16,545 nt of DNA from an uncultured bacterium (GTDB lineage Bacteria > Bacteroidota > Bacteroidia > Bacteroidales > Muribaculaceae), in the NCBI GenBank assembly GCA_905214715.1, contig CAJMMT010000029.1:1-16545 (forward strand), written 5' to 3'. Both the position numbers and the translations under genes were made by a program. Each line of letters begins with the position of its first letter. The first letter of the stretch is position 1. Below are positions 1 to 7,601 of the stretch, piece by piece. A model generated the notes under the pieces. That model did no database searches. It saw nothing but the letters and a program-made list of their open reading frames with translations, and was not told the origin of the DNA.

Positions 1-109
1 GATAATTAAATCAATATATTACGCGTAATTCATCACCCAAAATGTCCAACCTGCCCGCTTTTTCGTATCCATATAATAAGTCTGCTTGGGAATGGAGCGG
101 ACCTTACAT

Positions 110-1654
110 ATGAAACGACATCTTACACTATTACTGGCCCTTATGGGGCTACTGTCGACCTTTATCGCCAAGGCCGATATGAAGGGTAGCTGTGGCAAAA
201 ACCTCACTTGGAATCTCGATCGCGACGGGGTGCTCACAATCTCAGGCAGCGGACCTATGGACTCATACTCCAAAGCCTCACTTCCATGGCGACTGGAACT
301 GGTAAAGTATGTTATCTTTCCCGAAGGAATGACAACTGTCTCCGCCAACGCATTCAACGGGTCGAAGATTCAGACTGCCAATCTACCCTCCACCCTACAG
401 AAAATTGACAAATCGGCGTTCAAGGATTGCAAAAACCTCACCTCCGTTACGTTGCCATACGGACTCACTGAAATCGGCGACGCCGCCTTCAAGGATTGCC
501 GTAATCTTATCAAAATACAGATACCTTCATCGGTAAAAATTATAGGCAAGCATGCTTTCCAGGGATGCCGTCTCATATCTGCAATCGGCATACCTGTAAA
601 CGCAGAGTCAGTTGGAATCAAGGTTTTTGACGGTTGCAAATCACTTGAATCCTTAACCGCGCTTCCTGCATATATCTCAACAACCAACTGCAATATGTAC
701 GGTCTGCGACCGACCCTTGTGGAGGACTATCACAAGCAGATGGCCAACCATAAGAATACTACCGCGCCCACATCCTCTTCCGTTGCATTCGTTCCGGAGA
801 CCACAGACATAGCCGTTGGTAAACAAAGCAGTAAAAACACGGCGGAACCGGAGATTAGATACGGCGAATCTGATATTGACAAAAATATTCCGGTCAACCC
901 GGCTGTCAATTACAACACCTTCGCTTTCATCATCGCCAACGAGAAATACACAACCATGCCGGATGTACCTTTCGCAAATAATGACGGACGCTCTTTCGCC
1001 ACATATTGCCACTCGACCCTCGGTATACCCGAGAGCAACATCAACGTGTATTACAATGCTACTTACGGCAATATGCGGGCTGTCGTGGAATATATGAAGC
1101 AAATAGACGAGGCTTTCAAGAGCGATGTCAGTTTCATATTCTATTATGCCGGTCATGGCGCTCCCAATGAGAAAACCAACGAAGCTTATCTCATCCCTGC
1201 GGATGCGTACGAAGTGAACGAAAGCTATTGCTACCCTCTGAAGACACTATACGACCAGTTGGGCAGCCTTAAGGCAAAGAGTGTAAAGGTATTTATGGAC
1301 GCATGTTTCAGCGGTGTCGACCGGGGTAATGAAATGTTGACGCAAGGTGGACGGCTCGTGGCTACCGTACCGAAAAAAGCCGCGCTCTCAGGAAATGTCA
1401 TAGTAATCAGCGCGACCTCCAACGACCAGGCCGCATGGCAATACGCACCACAGGGACATGGTCTGTTCACATACTGTCTTATAAAAAAACTACAGGAGAG
1501 CCAAGGCCAAGTATCGATGGGAGAACTCAGCGATTACCTACAGGAACAGGTGCCACGCATCTCCATAGTTCACAACCGAATCACCCAGACACCCACATCG
1601 CAGTCTTCCGCCCGACTCGGCACCAGATGGAGACTTTGGCAAGTTACTCAGTAA
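110..1654 (+). CDS. Secreted BspA-type leucine-rich-repeat protein with C-terminal caspase-like (peptidase C14) domain
   Basis: This encodes 514 residues from the ATG at 110. Residues 1-22 form a signal peptide (MKRH, a Leu-rich core, then AKA). A TTG at 86 and an ATG at 92 lie upstream in frame, but would put charged residues before the signal. Residues 26-60 resemble the N-terminal module of BspA-like proteins (CGKNLTW, DGVLTISGSG, PW). Residues 65-190 hold about five LRR_5 repeats with the pattern AF.(D/G)C.xL..(I/V).(I/L)P. A Ser/Thr/Asn-rich linker, 210-265, leads to a caspase fold at about 270-485. His349 in YYAGHGAP and Cys399 in FMDACFSG form the expected catalytic dyad. Such a protein should act outside the inner membrane as a cysteine endopeptidase with a repeat-based binding region. 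The substrate is unknown. No firm promoter is seen; TAAGTCTG at 77-84 is a one-mismatch candidate. Domain calls are strong and the role is inferred. Confidence 0.9.
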   Translation: MKRHLTLLLALMGLLSTFIAKADMKGSCGKNLTWNLDRDGVLTISGSGPMDSYSKASLPWRLELVKYVIFPEGMTTVSANAFNGSKIQTANLPSTLQKIDKSAFKDCKNLTSVTLPYGLTEIGDAAFKDCRNLIKIQIPSSVKIIGKHAFQGCRLISAIGIPVNAESVGIKVFDGCKSLESLTALPAYISTTNCNMYGLRPTLVEDYHKQMANHKNTTAPTSSSVAFVPETTDIAVGKQSSKNTAEPEIRYGESDIDKNIPVNPAVNYNTFAFIIANEKYTTMPDVPFANNDGRSFATYCHSTLGIPESNINVYYNATYGNMRAVVEYMKQIDEAFKSDVSFIFYYAGHGAPNEKTNEAYLIPADAYEVNESYCYPLKTLYDQLGSLKAKSVKVFMDACFSGVDRGNEMLTQGGRLVATVPKKAALSGNVIVISATSNDQAAWQYAPQGHGLFTYCLIKKLQESQGQVSMGELSDYLQEQVPRISIVHNRITQTPTSQSSARLGTRWRLWQVTQ

Positions 1655-1719
1655 AAGCTTTTGATTCCTATTAATTACACTCAATCAACAAATAAACAAT
1701 TACAAACACATTATATTTT

Positions 1720-2313
1720 ATGAAAAAACTACTGTTACTGCTTGTCTGCACTCTTATGAGTGTAGTCGGCATGGTGGCGCAGAATGCCAACCGAAGCGGC
1801 ATCTTCATCGAACTCCAGGGTGGCGCGGCCTTCGGGAAGGTGCTATATTATGAAACGAACAAAGGTGAATCCTCTCAAATGCCACGACTGAAAGGTGGTG
1901 CAGTGGGCAGTTTCGATGTCGGCTACCGCTACGCATCATCAACCCACTTCGCTTTCGGAGCCAAAGCAGGGGTCTGGAGCGATTTTGCAGACTTTAAGAC
2001 TACGCAGATTCGTTTTATGCCGGAACTGCGATGGACATCCAAAGATTTCGGAAGCAAGAACATGAGCGCATACATCTCTTTTGACACCGGAGTAGGTTTG
2101 GATCTTGCTATTGATGCCGATATTCCGGTCTTCATACCTTTTGAATTAGGCGCAGGCCTAAATTTCACACAGCATTTTTACGGTGCCATTGTATGCAATT
2201 ATAACTTATTGGCAACATCCTATTATGGTGAGGAAGTCTATTGCCCTCATCAAATATTTATAAACCCTTCCTCTTATCCATCTTTAGCACTTCGACTCGG
2301 CTACCGATTCTAA
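1720..2313 (+). CDS. Small outer-membrane beta-barrel-like protein
   Basis: This is a 197-residue protein. A clear signal peptide (MKKLLLLLVCTLMSVVG) is probably cleaved near the VAQ at residues 19-21. The mature part alternates aromatic and polar residues in short strands (for example GSFDVGYRYAS, HFAFGAKAGVW and FELGAGLNF). It ends in ALRLGYRF, a C-terminal aromatic typical of proteins inserted by the BAM machinery. This fits a small barrel of the OmpW/OprF-N or 'outer membrane protein beta-barrel' type, but no specific family is certain. It lies 65 nt after the caspase gene and 21 nt before the next lipoprotein gene, in the same direction, so it may share their transcript. It could be a surface partner or anchor for that system, which is inference only. 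Confidence 0.8.
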   Translation: MKKLLLLLVCTLMSVVGMVAQNANRSGIFIELQGGAAFGKVLYYETNKGESSQMPRLKGGAVGSFDVGYRYASSTHFAFGAKAGVWSDFADFKTTQIRFMPELRWTSKDFGSKNMSAYISFDTGVGLDLAIDADIPVFIPFELGAGLNFTQHFYGAIVCNYNLLATSYYGEEVYCPHQIFINPSSYPSLALRLGYRF

Positions 2314-2334
2314 CATATAAAAAACTCAAACAAT

Positions 2335-2973
2335 ATGAACAAGACAATTACTATATACGCATTCATTCTCGGCATCCTCCTGATGTTGCCGTCATGCGAA
2401 AAAACAAGCATAGAAGAATACGCTACCGCACAGGAATGGGTAAAACAAGAACAGGAATCAGAAAAGCCGAAATCTCACGGTACGGTAATAGAGACGGGCA
2501 TTGTGGATCTCGGCCTTTCCGTGAATTGGGCTGCTTGCAATTTATCATATTCGACTAATCATTTTACGACAAACTGTGTTGAACCTGGCCGTGATTACTA
2601 TTGGTCAAGAAATGAAATATCCTATCCTCCGCAATCTATTAGCGGATCTGTTAACGATAACGCGACATATTGGTTAGGAGATCCTTGGCGAACACCTACA
2701 CAAAAAGAAGTACAAGAACTTAAGGACAAATGCTATATTACCTATTCATCTCACAGAGGGGTAGGAGGTATGAAAATAACAGGTCCATCGGGCAAAACCA
2801 TCTTTATTCCCCGAAATAGTAATTCTTTTTATTATTATTGGACAAGTAGCTATGACAATAATAGAGGTAGTTACATAGCTTTTTACTTTAATTCAGACGA
2901 TATGTTAACCTTTTCCCATTTCTCTCATTATGATGTTGATCGCGTAGCTATAAGACCGGTCTGCGATAAATAG
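2335..2973 (+). CDS. Lipoprotein with Fibrobacter-type paralogous (DUF1566-like) domain
   Basis: This encodes 212 residues. The N-terminal hydrophobic segment ends in a lipobox, LPSC, with Cys21 as the lipidated residue. From about residue 57 it shows the signature of the Bacteroidetes/Fibrobacter major paralogous domain: VDLGLSVNWAACNL, then YYWS, WRTPTQKEVQELKDKC, MKITGPSGKTIFIP, YYWTSS and a terminal AIRPVCDK. In this family the aromatic-rich domain is thought to be an extracellular carbohydrate-binding or adhesive module; its biochemical role is not established. The 3' half is far more AT-rich than the neighbours: bases 2821-2940 are about 27-28% GC, against about 55% in a sampled line of the channel gene. 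This may mean recent acquisition or swapping of the variable domain. The gene ends 10 nt before the DUF4384 gene. Confidence 0.85.
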   Translation: MNKTITIYAFILGILLMLPSCEKTSIEEYATAQEWVKQEQESEKPKSHGTVIETGIVDLGLSVNWAACNLSYSTNHFTTNCVEPGRDYYWSRNEISYPPQSISGSVNDNATYWLGDPWRTPTQKEVQELKDKCYITYSSHRGVGGMKITGPSGKTIFIPRNSNSFYYYWTSSYDNNRGSYIAFYFNSDDMLTFSHFSHYDVDRVAIRPVCDK

Positions 2974-2983
2974 GCGATTTATT

Positions 2984-3847
2984 ATGAGAATCCGATTGTT
3001 GGTTGGCGCTCTTGTTTGCTGTGTGTTGGCAGCTGCAGCCAAAGAAGTCGTTGTCGAGGGAAGTTGCGAATTTATAATGCCGAGGCACTTGTCTGAAACA
3101 GAGGCTGTGCAAACCGCCATTCAGCAGGCGAAGACCGAGGCTCTCGCCAAGGAGTTCGGCACTCTCATCTCTTCCGAGTTGTGGACGGAAACACAGGAGG
3201 ACGATACAGACCTATCGGAATACTTCTATCACTCGGGGCTGTCGCTCGTCAAAGGTGAATGGATCAAAGATATTCAAACACCCGAGGTCAGCAAAGCGCT
3301 CTCCACTTCAGGTGATATAATCATAACGGTTAAGGTCAAAGGTAAGGCTCGCGCAATCGAGTCCTTGCCTTTGGACCTCGTATGCTATGCATCACTACCC
3401 GGCGCAAATATCCCTCAGAAAAAGTTTCACAACGGCACCCGTTTTACATTACATTTCAAAAGTCCCGAAGATGGCTACATAGCCGTTTATCTCGGCGACG
3501 AGAATGGAGACATCTGTCGCCTTCTCCCCTTCTCACAGCAGTCGGACGCTTCCACACCCGTAAAGGCGATGAAGCGTTATGAATTCTTCACCTCTCAGGA
3601 GGGAGATAACGAGCAATACCGTTTCCTAACTCACAAGGAGCGAGAAATCAACACTCTCTACATTATCTTCGCCCGTAAGGAGTTTCCCCGACCTATCGAC
3701 ATTTACAATGAAGACCGCAACTTACGTATGCTCAAGCGCGGAGAATTTCTCGACTGGCTCGGCAGACTACGCAGTTCCGACCCCACTGTACAACTTCAGA
3801 CCATTCCCATTGTAATCCTTTCATCGGACAACAAATCCGCAAATTAA
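2984..3847 (+). CDS. Secreted DUF4384-domain protein
   Basis: This encodes 287 residues with a short signal peptide (MRIRLLVGALVCCVLAAAA). Residues 22-125 begin VVVEGSCEFIMP and continue with a helix rich in Ala, Gln and Lys. That arrangement resembles the LPP20/FlgT-type N-terminal fold found in other DUF4384 proteins. The DUF4384 domain lies at about 148-235 and shows FTLHFKSPEDGYIAVYLGDE, GDICRLLPF and a later YIIFARKEF. DUF4384 domains are often found in, or beside, bacterial caspase-like proteins, which matches the caspase gene at the start of this cluster. Its role is unknown; a scaffold or sensor for the secreted protease is a reasonable guess. The gene follows the lipoprotein by only 10 nt, so the two are very likely co-transcribed. 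Confidence 0.85.
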   Translation: MRIRLLVGALVCCVLAAAAKEVVVEGSCEFIMPRHLSETEAVQTAIQQAKTEALAKEFGTLISSELWTETQEDDTDLSEYFYHSGLSLVKGEWIKDIQTPEVSKALSTSGDIIITVKVKGKARAIESLPLDLVCYASLPGANIPQKKFHNGTRFTLHFKSPEDGYIAVYLGDENGDICRLLPFSQQSDASTPVKAMKRYEFFTSQEGDNEQYRFLTHKEREINTLYIIFARKEFPRPIDIYNEDRNLRMLKRGEFLDWLGRLRSSDPTVQLQTIPIVILSSDNKSAN

Positions 3848-3870
3848 ATGTGCATTATAAGCCAGTACCT

Positions 3871-3895
3871 GAGGTGCCCTCGGAGATGGCACCTC
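3871..3895 (+). terminator. Hairpin after the caspase/DUF4384 cluster, probable terminator
   Basis: GAGGTGCC pairs perfectly with GGCACCTC across a 9-nt loop, 23 nt after the DUF4384 stop codon. A pyrimidine-rich run (TCCTCTTCC) follows instead of a clean T tract, so termination may be inefficient. Confidence 0.45.
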
Positions 3896-3992
3896 TCCTC
3901 TTCCGACGGCTATAACAACACACAAACACTATCTAACCCTACTATAAAACGACTTGGAAATAGGTGATAAGTGTCTTTATAGGTAAAACATA

Positions 3993-4057
3993 AAGTATTT
4001 GTGCATTTATACAATTGCAATTACCAACGATGCGCAGGTTCGAATGCACAAATACTT
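3993..4057. repeat. 15-bp perfect inverted repeat with 35-nt spacer
   Basis: AAGTATTTGTGCATT at 3993-4007 is the exact reverse complement of AATGCACAAATACTT at 4043-4057. The spacer includes CAATTGCAATT. No T tract follows on either strand and pairing stops abruptly outside the arms, so it does not look like a standard terminator. A binding site, a structured RNA or a relic of a mobile element is possible. Confidence 0.75.
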
Positions 4058-4111
4058 ACTGCGTTCACTATAAAACAGTTTACAAAATAAGATAGCCGGA
4101 AAGAAATAGAA

Positions 4112-4147
4112 ACATCGACCTCCGTGCAAATGCACGAAGGCCGATGT
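4112..4147 (-). terminator. Probable rho-independent terminator of the M23 peptidase gene
   Basis: ACATCG, then CCT and CGTGC on the left pair with GCACG, AGG and CGATGT on the right, with two mismatches and a tight AAAT loop. Read on the minus strand it lies about 70 nt after the peptidase stop codon and is followed by TTTCTATTTCTTTCC. That T-rich run supports termination in this direction. In the other direction GTATTTT follows, so it may work both ways. Confidence 0.65.
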
Positions 4148-4215
4148 CGTATTTTGGGACCGGAATAAGGTATTTAGGTGCTGCTGAACGACTGAAAGTT
4201 ATTGTCGATTAAGGT

Positions 4216-5154
4216 TTACTTTACTTTCAGTACCTGTCCGGTCTTGATCATGCTGCTTGAGCCGAGGCCGTTGAGACGGCGGAGCGTGGTGGTCGACATA
4301 CCGTAACTTCTTGCGATTGAAGAAAGGGTATCGCCTTTACGTACAGTATGGGTGGTGCGGGTAGACTTCACGCTCTTGTAGGGATTCTCTTTCTCTCCGC
4401 GTGCCATCTCTTTCGAGGGGGCGAAATTACGCGGCTGAGTGTAGGTTTTCTTCGAGAAAGTATAGGTATCGGTGTGTGTTGTCTGGTTCGCGAAGTCGAA
4501 GATGGCGCACGGATTGATAGCATACCCCATGAAACGGGTCTCGAAATGGAGGTGAGGACCTGTGCTGCGGCCGGTGCTTCCACCGAGGCCGATAGCCTGA
4601 CCGGCTTTCACCGTCTGATCCGGCTTTACCAGATGCTTGTTGAGGTGGCCGTAAACGGTCTCGAGACCGTTTGGATGGCGGAGGATAACATAATTGCCAT
4701 ATCCTTTCGCCTCGTAGGCTGTAAGACGCACTTTGCCGTCGAAAGCCGCGTAAATGGTATCGTTGCTGCGTATCTGAAGGTCGACACCCTTGTGCATTCT
4801 CTTGAAACGCGAACGGTAACCATAGTTGGAAGTGATACGTCCGGGCACCGGCATGAAATAATCCGATACGTCGATATCCATCTTGTCGGGAACCTCGGAA
4901 GCTTTAAACGGGTTCACTCTTTTGGAGTTCCAACCCTCGGTATAGATGTCAAGCTCAGGTTCCGGTTCGTCTACAAGGTCTACGAAAGAGTTGCTTTCAA
5001 TCAGTCGAATCTGATCTTTAGACGTGGCCTGATTGGCAAGCAGGTTTTTATGTACGTCAGAATGATGCGATTTCGATGTTATTTTCTGTCCCATGACCGG
5101 CAGGGCACATGCCGCCGCCATTATCGCCATGGCTAATATGTTCCTTATATTCAT
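4216..5154 (-). CDS. Secreted M23 peptidoglycan endopeptidase with C-terminal LysM domain
   Basis: This encodes 312 residues with an N-terminal signal peptide (MNIRNILAMAIMAAACALPVMG). The M23 (LytM/gamma-lytic) domain spans about 100-215. Its zinc-site residues are visible: His121 and Asp125 in MHKGVDL, His170 in YGH, and His201/His203 in GPHLHFE, so the enzyme should be active. A basic linker leads to one LysM repeat at 268-311 (THTVRKGDTLSSIARSYGM ... TGQVLKVK), which binds glycan chains. It should cut peptide cross-links in the periplasm during growth, division or remodelling. It lies 107 nt after ndk on the same strand with no clear terminator between, so read-through is possible. No consensus promoter was found directly upstream. 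Confidence 0.95.
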   Translation of the reverse strand: MNIRNILAMAIMAAACALPVMGQKITSKSHHSDVHKNLLANQATSKDQIRLIESNSFVDLVDEPEPELDIYTEGWNSKRVNPFKASEVPDKMDIDVSDYFMPVPGRITSNYGYRSRFKRMHKGVDLQIRSNDTIYAAFDGKVRLTAYEAKGYGNYVILRHPNGLETVYGHLNKHLVKPDQTVKAGQAIGLGGSTGRSTGPHLHFETRFMGYAINPCAIFDFANQTTHTDTYTFSKKTYTQPRNFAPSKEMARGEKENPYKSVKSTRTTHTVRKGDTLSSIARSYGMSTTTLRRLNGLGSSSMIKTGQVLKVK

Positions 5155-5261
5155 TATTCAGTCAGTTCAGTATCATGCAGAGCTCTTGTCTGTCGCAGAC
5201 CACCGTGGCCCTGTAGCGTTTTAGATTCATCCCTCTCTTCTCCCCGTCGGTAAGCATTATG

Positions 5262-5723
5262 TCAGATTTCGTTGTCGCCGTAAAGGAAATCCACATTCTG
5301 CGGAATGTAGTCGAAAACTTCCTCAGGCTTAAAGAATCGGGCTATCTCGATTTTCGCGTTTTCCACAGAGTCGCTGGCGTGAACTATGTTGGCCTGACCG
5401 CTCATGCAGAAATCTCCGCGAAGTGTACCGGGCAATGCCTTGCGACCGTTGGTTACGCCTGTCATCTGACGGAAAACCTCCACGACCTCGCAACCTGAAA
5501 GAACCATCACAATCACCGGAGTTGCGGTCATGGAAGCTACGATAGAGGGGAAGAACGGCTTGTCGACAAGATGAGCGTAATGCTCACGAAGTATCGCCTC
5601 GTCGAGCTGTATCATCTTCATACCGGAAATTATCAACCCTTTGTTCTCTATCCTTTTTACCACCTCACCTATCAGGCAGCGGTTTACTGCCGACGGCTTG
5701 AGTATTACCAGTGTTTGCTCCAT
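5262..5723 (-). CDS. ndk: Nucleoside diphosphate kinase
   Basis: This encodes 153 residues, a full-length NDK that transfers the gamma-phosphate from ATP to other nucleoside diphosphates in the cytosol. The N-terminal strand MEQTLVILKPSAV and the block TNGRKALPGTLRGDF are family landmarks. The phospho-accepting histidine is His115 in NIVHASDS. Some positions are more typical of Bacteroidales than of E. coli, such as VHASDS in place of IHGSDS. A TAAATTTG box at 5824-5831, read on the minus strand, is the likely promoter and gives a leader of roughly 90-100 nt. Its coding strand runs away from the channel gene, so the two share a divergent upstream region. Confidence 0.96.
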   Translation of the reverse strand: MEQTLVILKPSAVNRCLIGEVVKRIENKGLIISGMKMIQLDEAILREHYAHLVDKPFFPSIVASMTATPVIVMVLSGCEVVEVFRQMTGVTNGRKALPGTLRGDFCMSGQANIVHASDSVENAKIEIARFFKPEEVFDYIPQNVDFLYGDNEI

Positions 5724-6080
5724 TTTAATTTAAGGTTCTTTCTTCTTTTGGTTAACTTCCCCCTTCATCTGATTAAGCTGAGTTTTCATCTGCTTAACAA
5801 CCCTTCTCCCCTTTCTACGATTTCAAATTTAGACATTTACATCCGCCAATCCTAATTTTTAAGTCCCAAATACCCTTAACAAAGTGTGAAAATTTCTTAA
5901 ACAATTTTCAATCATTTAATTATCAATATATTACCACAAACACATGTTTGTAACAATTATTTAATATAGTTGCACGACCTTATATGGGGTGTGCAAAAAG
6001 TTAATCGCTTCAAACCTTATACATACCGCAAGCGTAGTAATATCAAACATGTCCCGCTTCCGGGACATCCCCTTATAAAA
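5724..6080. other. Divergent AT-rich upstream region of ndk and the channel gene
   Basis: This 357-nt stretch carries no convincing gene. It contains the ndk-side -7 box (5824-5831) and an imperfect plus-strand box, TATAGTTG at 5965-5972, that may serve the channel gene. A near-repeat (TTCATCTGATTAAGC and TTCATCTGCTTAACA) lies in the ndk leader at about 5762-5800. An in-frame TTG at 5970 would extend the channel by 37 residues, but overlaps this promoter-like box and encodes a basic, unconserved-looking extension. Confidence 0.6.
5824..5831 (-). promoter_or_regulatory. Candidate -7 promoter box for ndk
   Basis: Read on the minus strand the sequence is TAAATTTG, a full match to the Bacteroidetes -7 consensus TAnnTTTG. 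No TTTG sits at the usual upstream distance; only a CCAAT (ATTGG on the minus strand) lies about 15 nt away. The call therefore rests on one element. Confidence 0.45.
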
Positions 6081-7601
6081 ATGACTATGTCGCTATACGA
6101 TTCCACATTCGCCCCCGAAGCCGCGTCTCACGCTGTTTCCAAGGCCATTCCCGATGTTCTGTCGCCTGAAGCTGAACAGAGCACGGCCTTTCTGGCCGAA
6201 CTTATCATGAAGGTGGTACACTGGTGTCTCGATCTTATAGGTCTTTCACACGACCATTCGTTGTTCGTTACCGTGTATGCCATTGTAGTGTTCCTTATAT
6301 CCTACGGAATAGGAGTTCTGGTCACATGGCTGGTACTGCTTGTGGTCACACTTATCGGGCGACATCTGAAGTCTCCTTTGTATGCCGAACTCACACAGGC
6401 CAAATTTTTCCAAAGAGTCTGCCGTATTATACCGGCAATTGTGTTCCTGATATTGATTCAGTTCACAATGACCACTTACTCCTCGCTGTCTACATGGCTT
6501 TCACGCCTCACATGGATTTACCTGATGTTTGTGGTCGCAATATCACTGAATACCGTGGTCGATGCCGTATGGCACCATGTGGACGCAAGGGAAAACAAGC
6601 GCAGACTGCCCCTCAACGGCGTAGTCCAGATTATCAAGGGTGGAGTCTGGATTGTATTTATCATTGTGGCCGTGGCAGTGCTTGTCGACAAATCGCCGGC
6701 ATCGCTGCTTGCCGGTATCGGAGCCTTCGCCGCCGTACTTATGCTGGTCTTCAAAGATTCCATATTAGGAGTGGTGGCCGGAGTGCAGCTGTCTGAGAAC
6801 GATACGCTGCATGTAGGCGACTGGGTGAAGATACACGGAACGGACGCCAACGGCATTGTAACCGAAGTCACTCTCACTTCGGTCAAGATACGGAACTGGG
6901 ATCTTACCACGACATCGGTACCACCATACGCCCTTGTGTCGGGCTCCTTCACCAACTATCGAACCATGCAGCAGAGCAACACCCGACGCATACAACGCTG
7001 CTACCTGATAGACGCGGATTCCATCATACCCGCCGACGACGAGATGCTGGCCCGATTTGCGGAAATTCCGTTGCTGAAGGAATGGATAGAAAAAAAGATA
7101 GAACAGCGCGAAGCCGGCAAAGTCGAGGATGTGAACAATTCGGCAGGATTGGTAAATGGCTCGATCGAATCGAACCTCGGCGTGTTCCGCGCCTATCTCC
7201 AGCTTTACCTGCAGAGTAATCCCAACATCGCGCCCGCTTCCGAATCTACCTGTTTCGTGTCTACCCTCGAGCAGACCGTAGGAGGAATCCCCTTGCAGCT
7301 ATACTGCTTCACTGCCACCTCTTCATGGCTTCCTTACGAAGCGATTCAGTCGGCGTTGTTCGAACACGTGGCCGTGATGCTCTACAAATTCAACCTGTAT
7401 GCTTACGAAGCCCCATCAGGGCGCGACACGATACTGGAAGGGATTGTCGGGACACGTACCGACAATGTATACTCCCTGCCGTTCCCATTCTATTACAATT
7501 CGGGCACACCTGTCAATCCGGGCCATCCTGTCCCCGAGCCACCGACAGCCACAGGAACAACACCACCGCAGCCTCCTATCGGCCCGAGCGCAGGGAGTTG
7601 A
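6081..7601 (+). CDS. YbdG-type mechanosensitive ion channel (MscS superfamily)
   Basis: This encodes 506 residues from ATG 6081, which has an A-rich upstream sequence. After a hydrophilic head, about five hydrophobic helices appear at 62-92, 115-132, 143-163, 183-203 and 208-224. The last is the pore-lining segment. The stretch SLLAGIGAFAAVLMLVFKD, then GVQLSENDTLHVGDWV, TSVKIRNWD and LVSGSFTNYRTM, follows E. coli YbdG (MscM) closely. The soluble MscS beta and alpha/beta domains continue to about 470, followed by a Pro/Thr-rich tail ending in GPSAGS. It should open under membrane tension and release solutes during hypo-osmotic shock. The last 26 nt overlap the end of the convergent kdsA gene, so the tail codons are constrained by kdsA on the other strand. 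Confidence 0.92.
   Translation: MTMSLYDSTFAPEAASHAVSKAIPDVLSPEAEQSTAFLAELIMKVVHWCLDLIGLSHDHSLFVTVYAIVVFLISYGIGVLVTWLVLLVVTLIGRHLKSPLYAELTQAKFFQRVCRIIPAIVFLILIQFTMTTYSSLSTWLSRLTWIYLMFVVAISLNTVVDAVWHHVDARENKRRLPLNGVVQIIKGGVWIVFIIVAVAVLVDKSPASLLAGIGAFAAVLMLVFKDSILGVVAGVQLSENDTLHVGDWVKIHGTDANGIVTEVTLTSVKIRNWDLTTTSVPPYALVSGSFTNYRTMQQSNTRRIQRCYLIDADSIIPADDEMLARFAEIPLLKEWIEKKIEQREAGKVEDVNNSAGLVNGSIESNLGVFRAYLQLYLQSNPNIAPASESTCFVSTLEQTVGGIPLQLYCFTATSSWLPYEAIQSALFEHVAVMLYKFNLYAYEAPSGRDTILEGIVGTRTDNVYSLPFPFYYNSGTPVNPGHPVPEPPTATGTTPPQPPIGPSAGS

Larger units (their letters stand above)
3848..4215. other. Gene-free convergent intergenic region with three inverted repeats
   Basis: This 368-nt gap separates the ends of the plus-strand caspase cluster and the minus-strand M23 gene. 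It contains no convincing gene. It holds an 8-bp hairpin (3871-3895), a 15-bp perfect inverted repeat with a 35-nt spacer (3993-4057), and a long imperfect hairpin (4112-4147). ACTATAAAAC also occurs twice. The first and last hairpins suit transcription termination from the two sides; the middle one is unexplained. Confidence 0.7.

Noticed and set aside
3848..3967. A 39-codon plus-strand ORF directly after the DUF4384 gene
   Set aside because: It runs straight through the 3871-3895 hairpin and has no protein-like pattern.
5970..6080. TTG-started N-terminal extension of the channel gene
   Set aside because: It overlaps a promoter-like box and adds a basic stretch not expected before the YbdG-type head; ATG 6081 is better placed.
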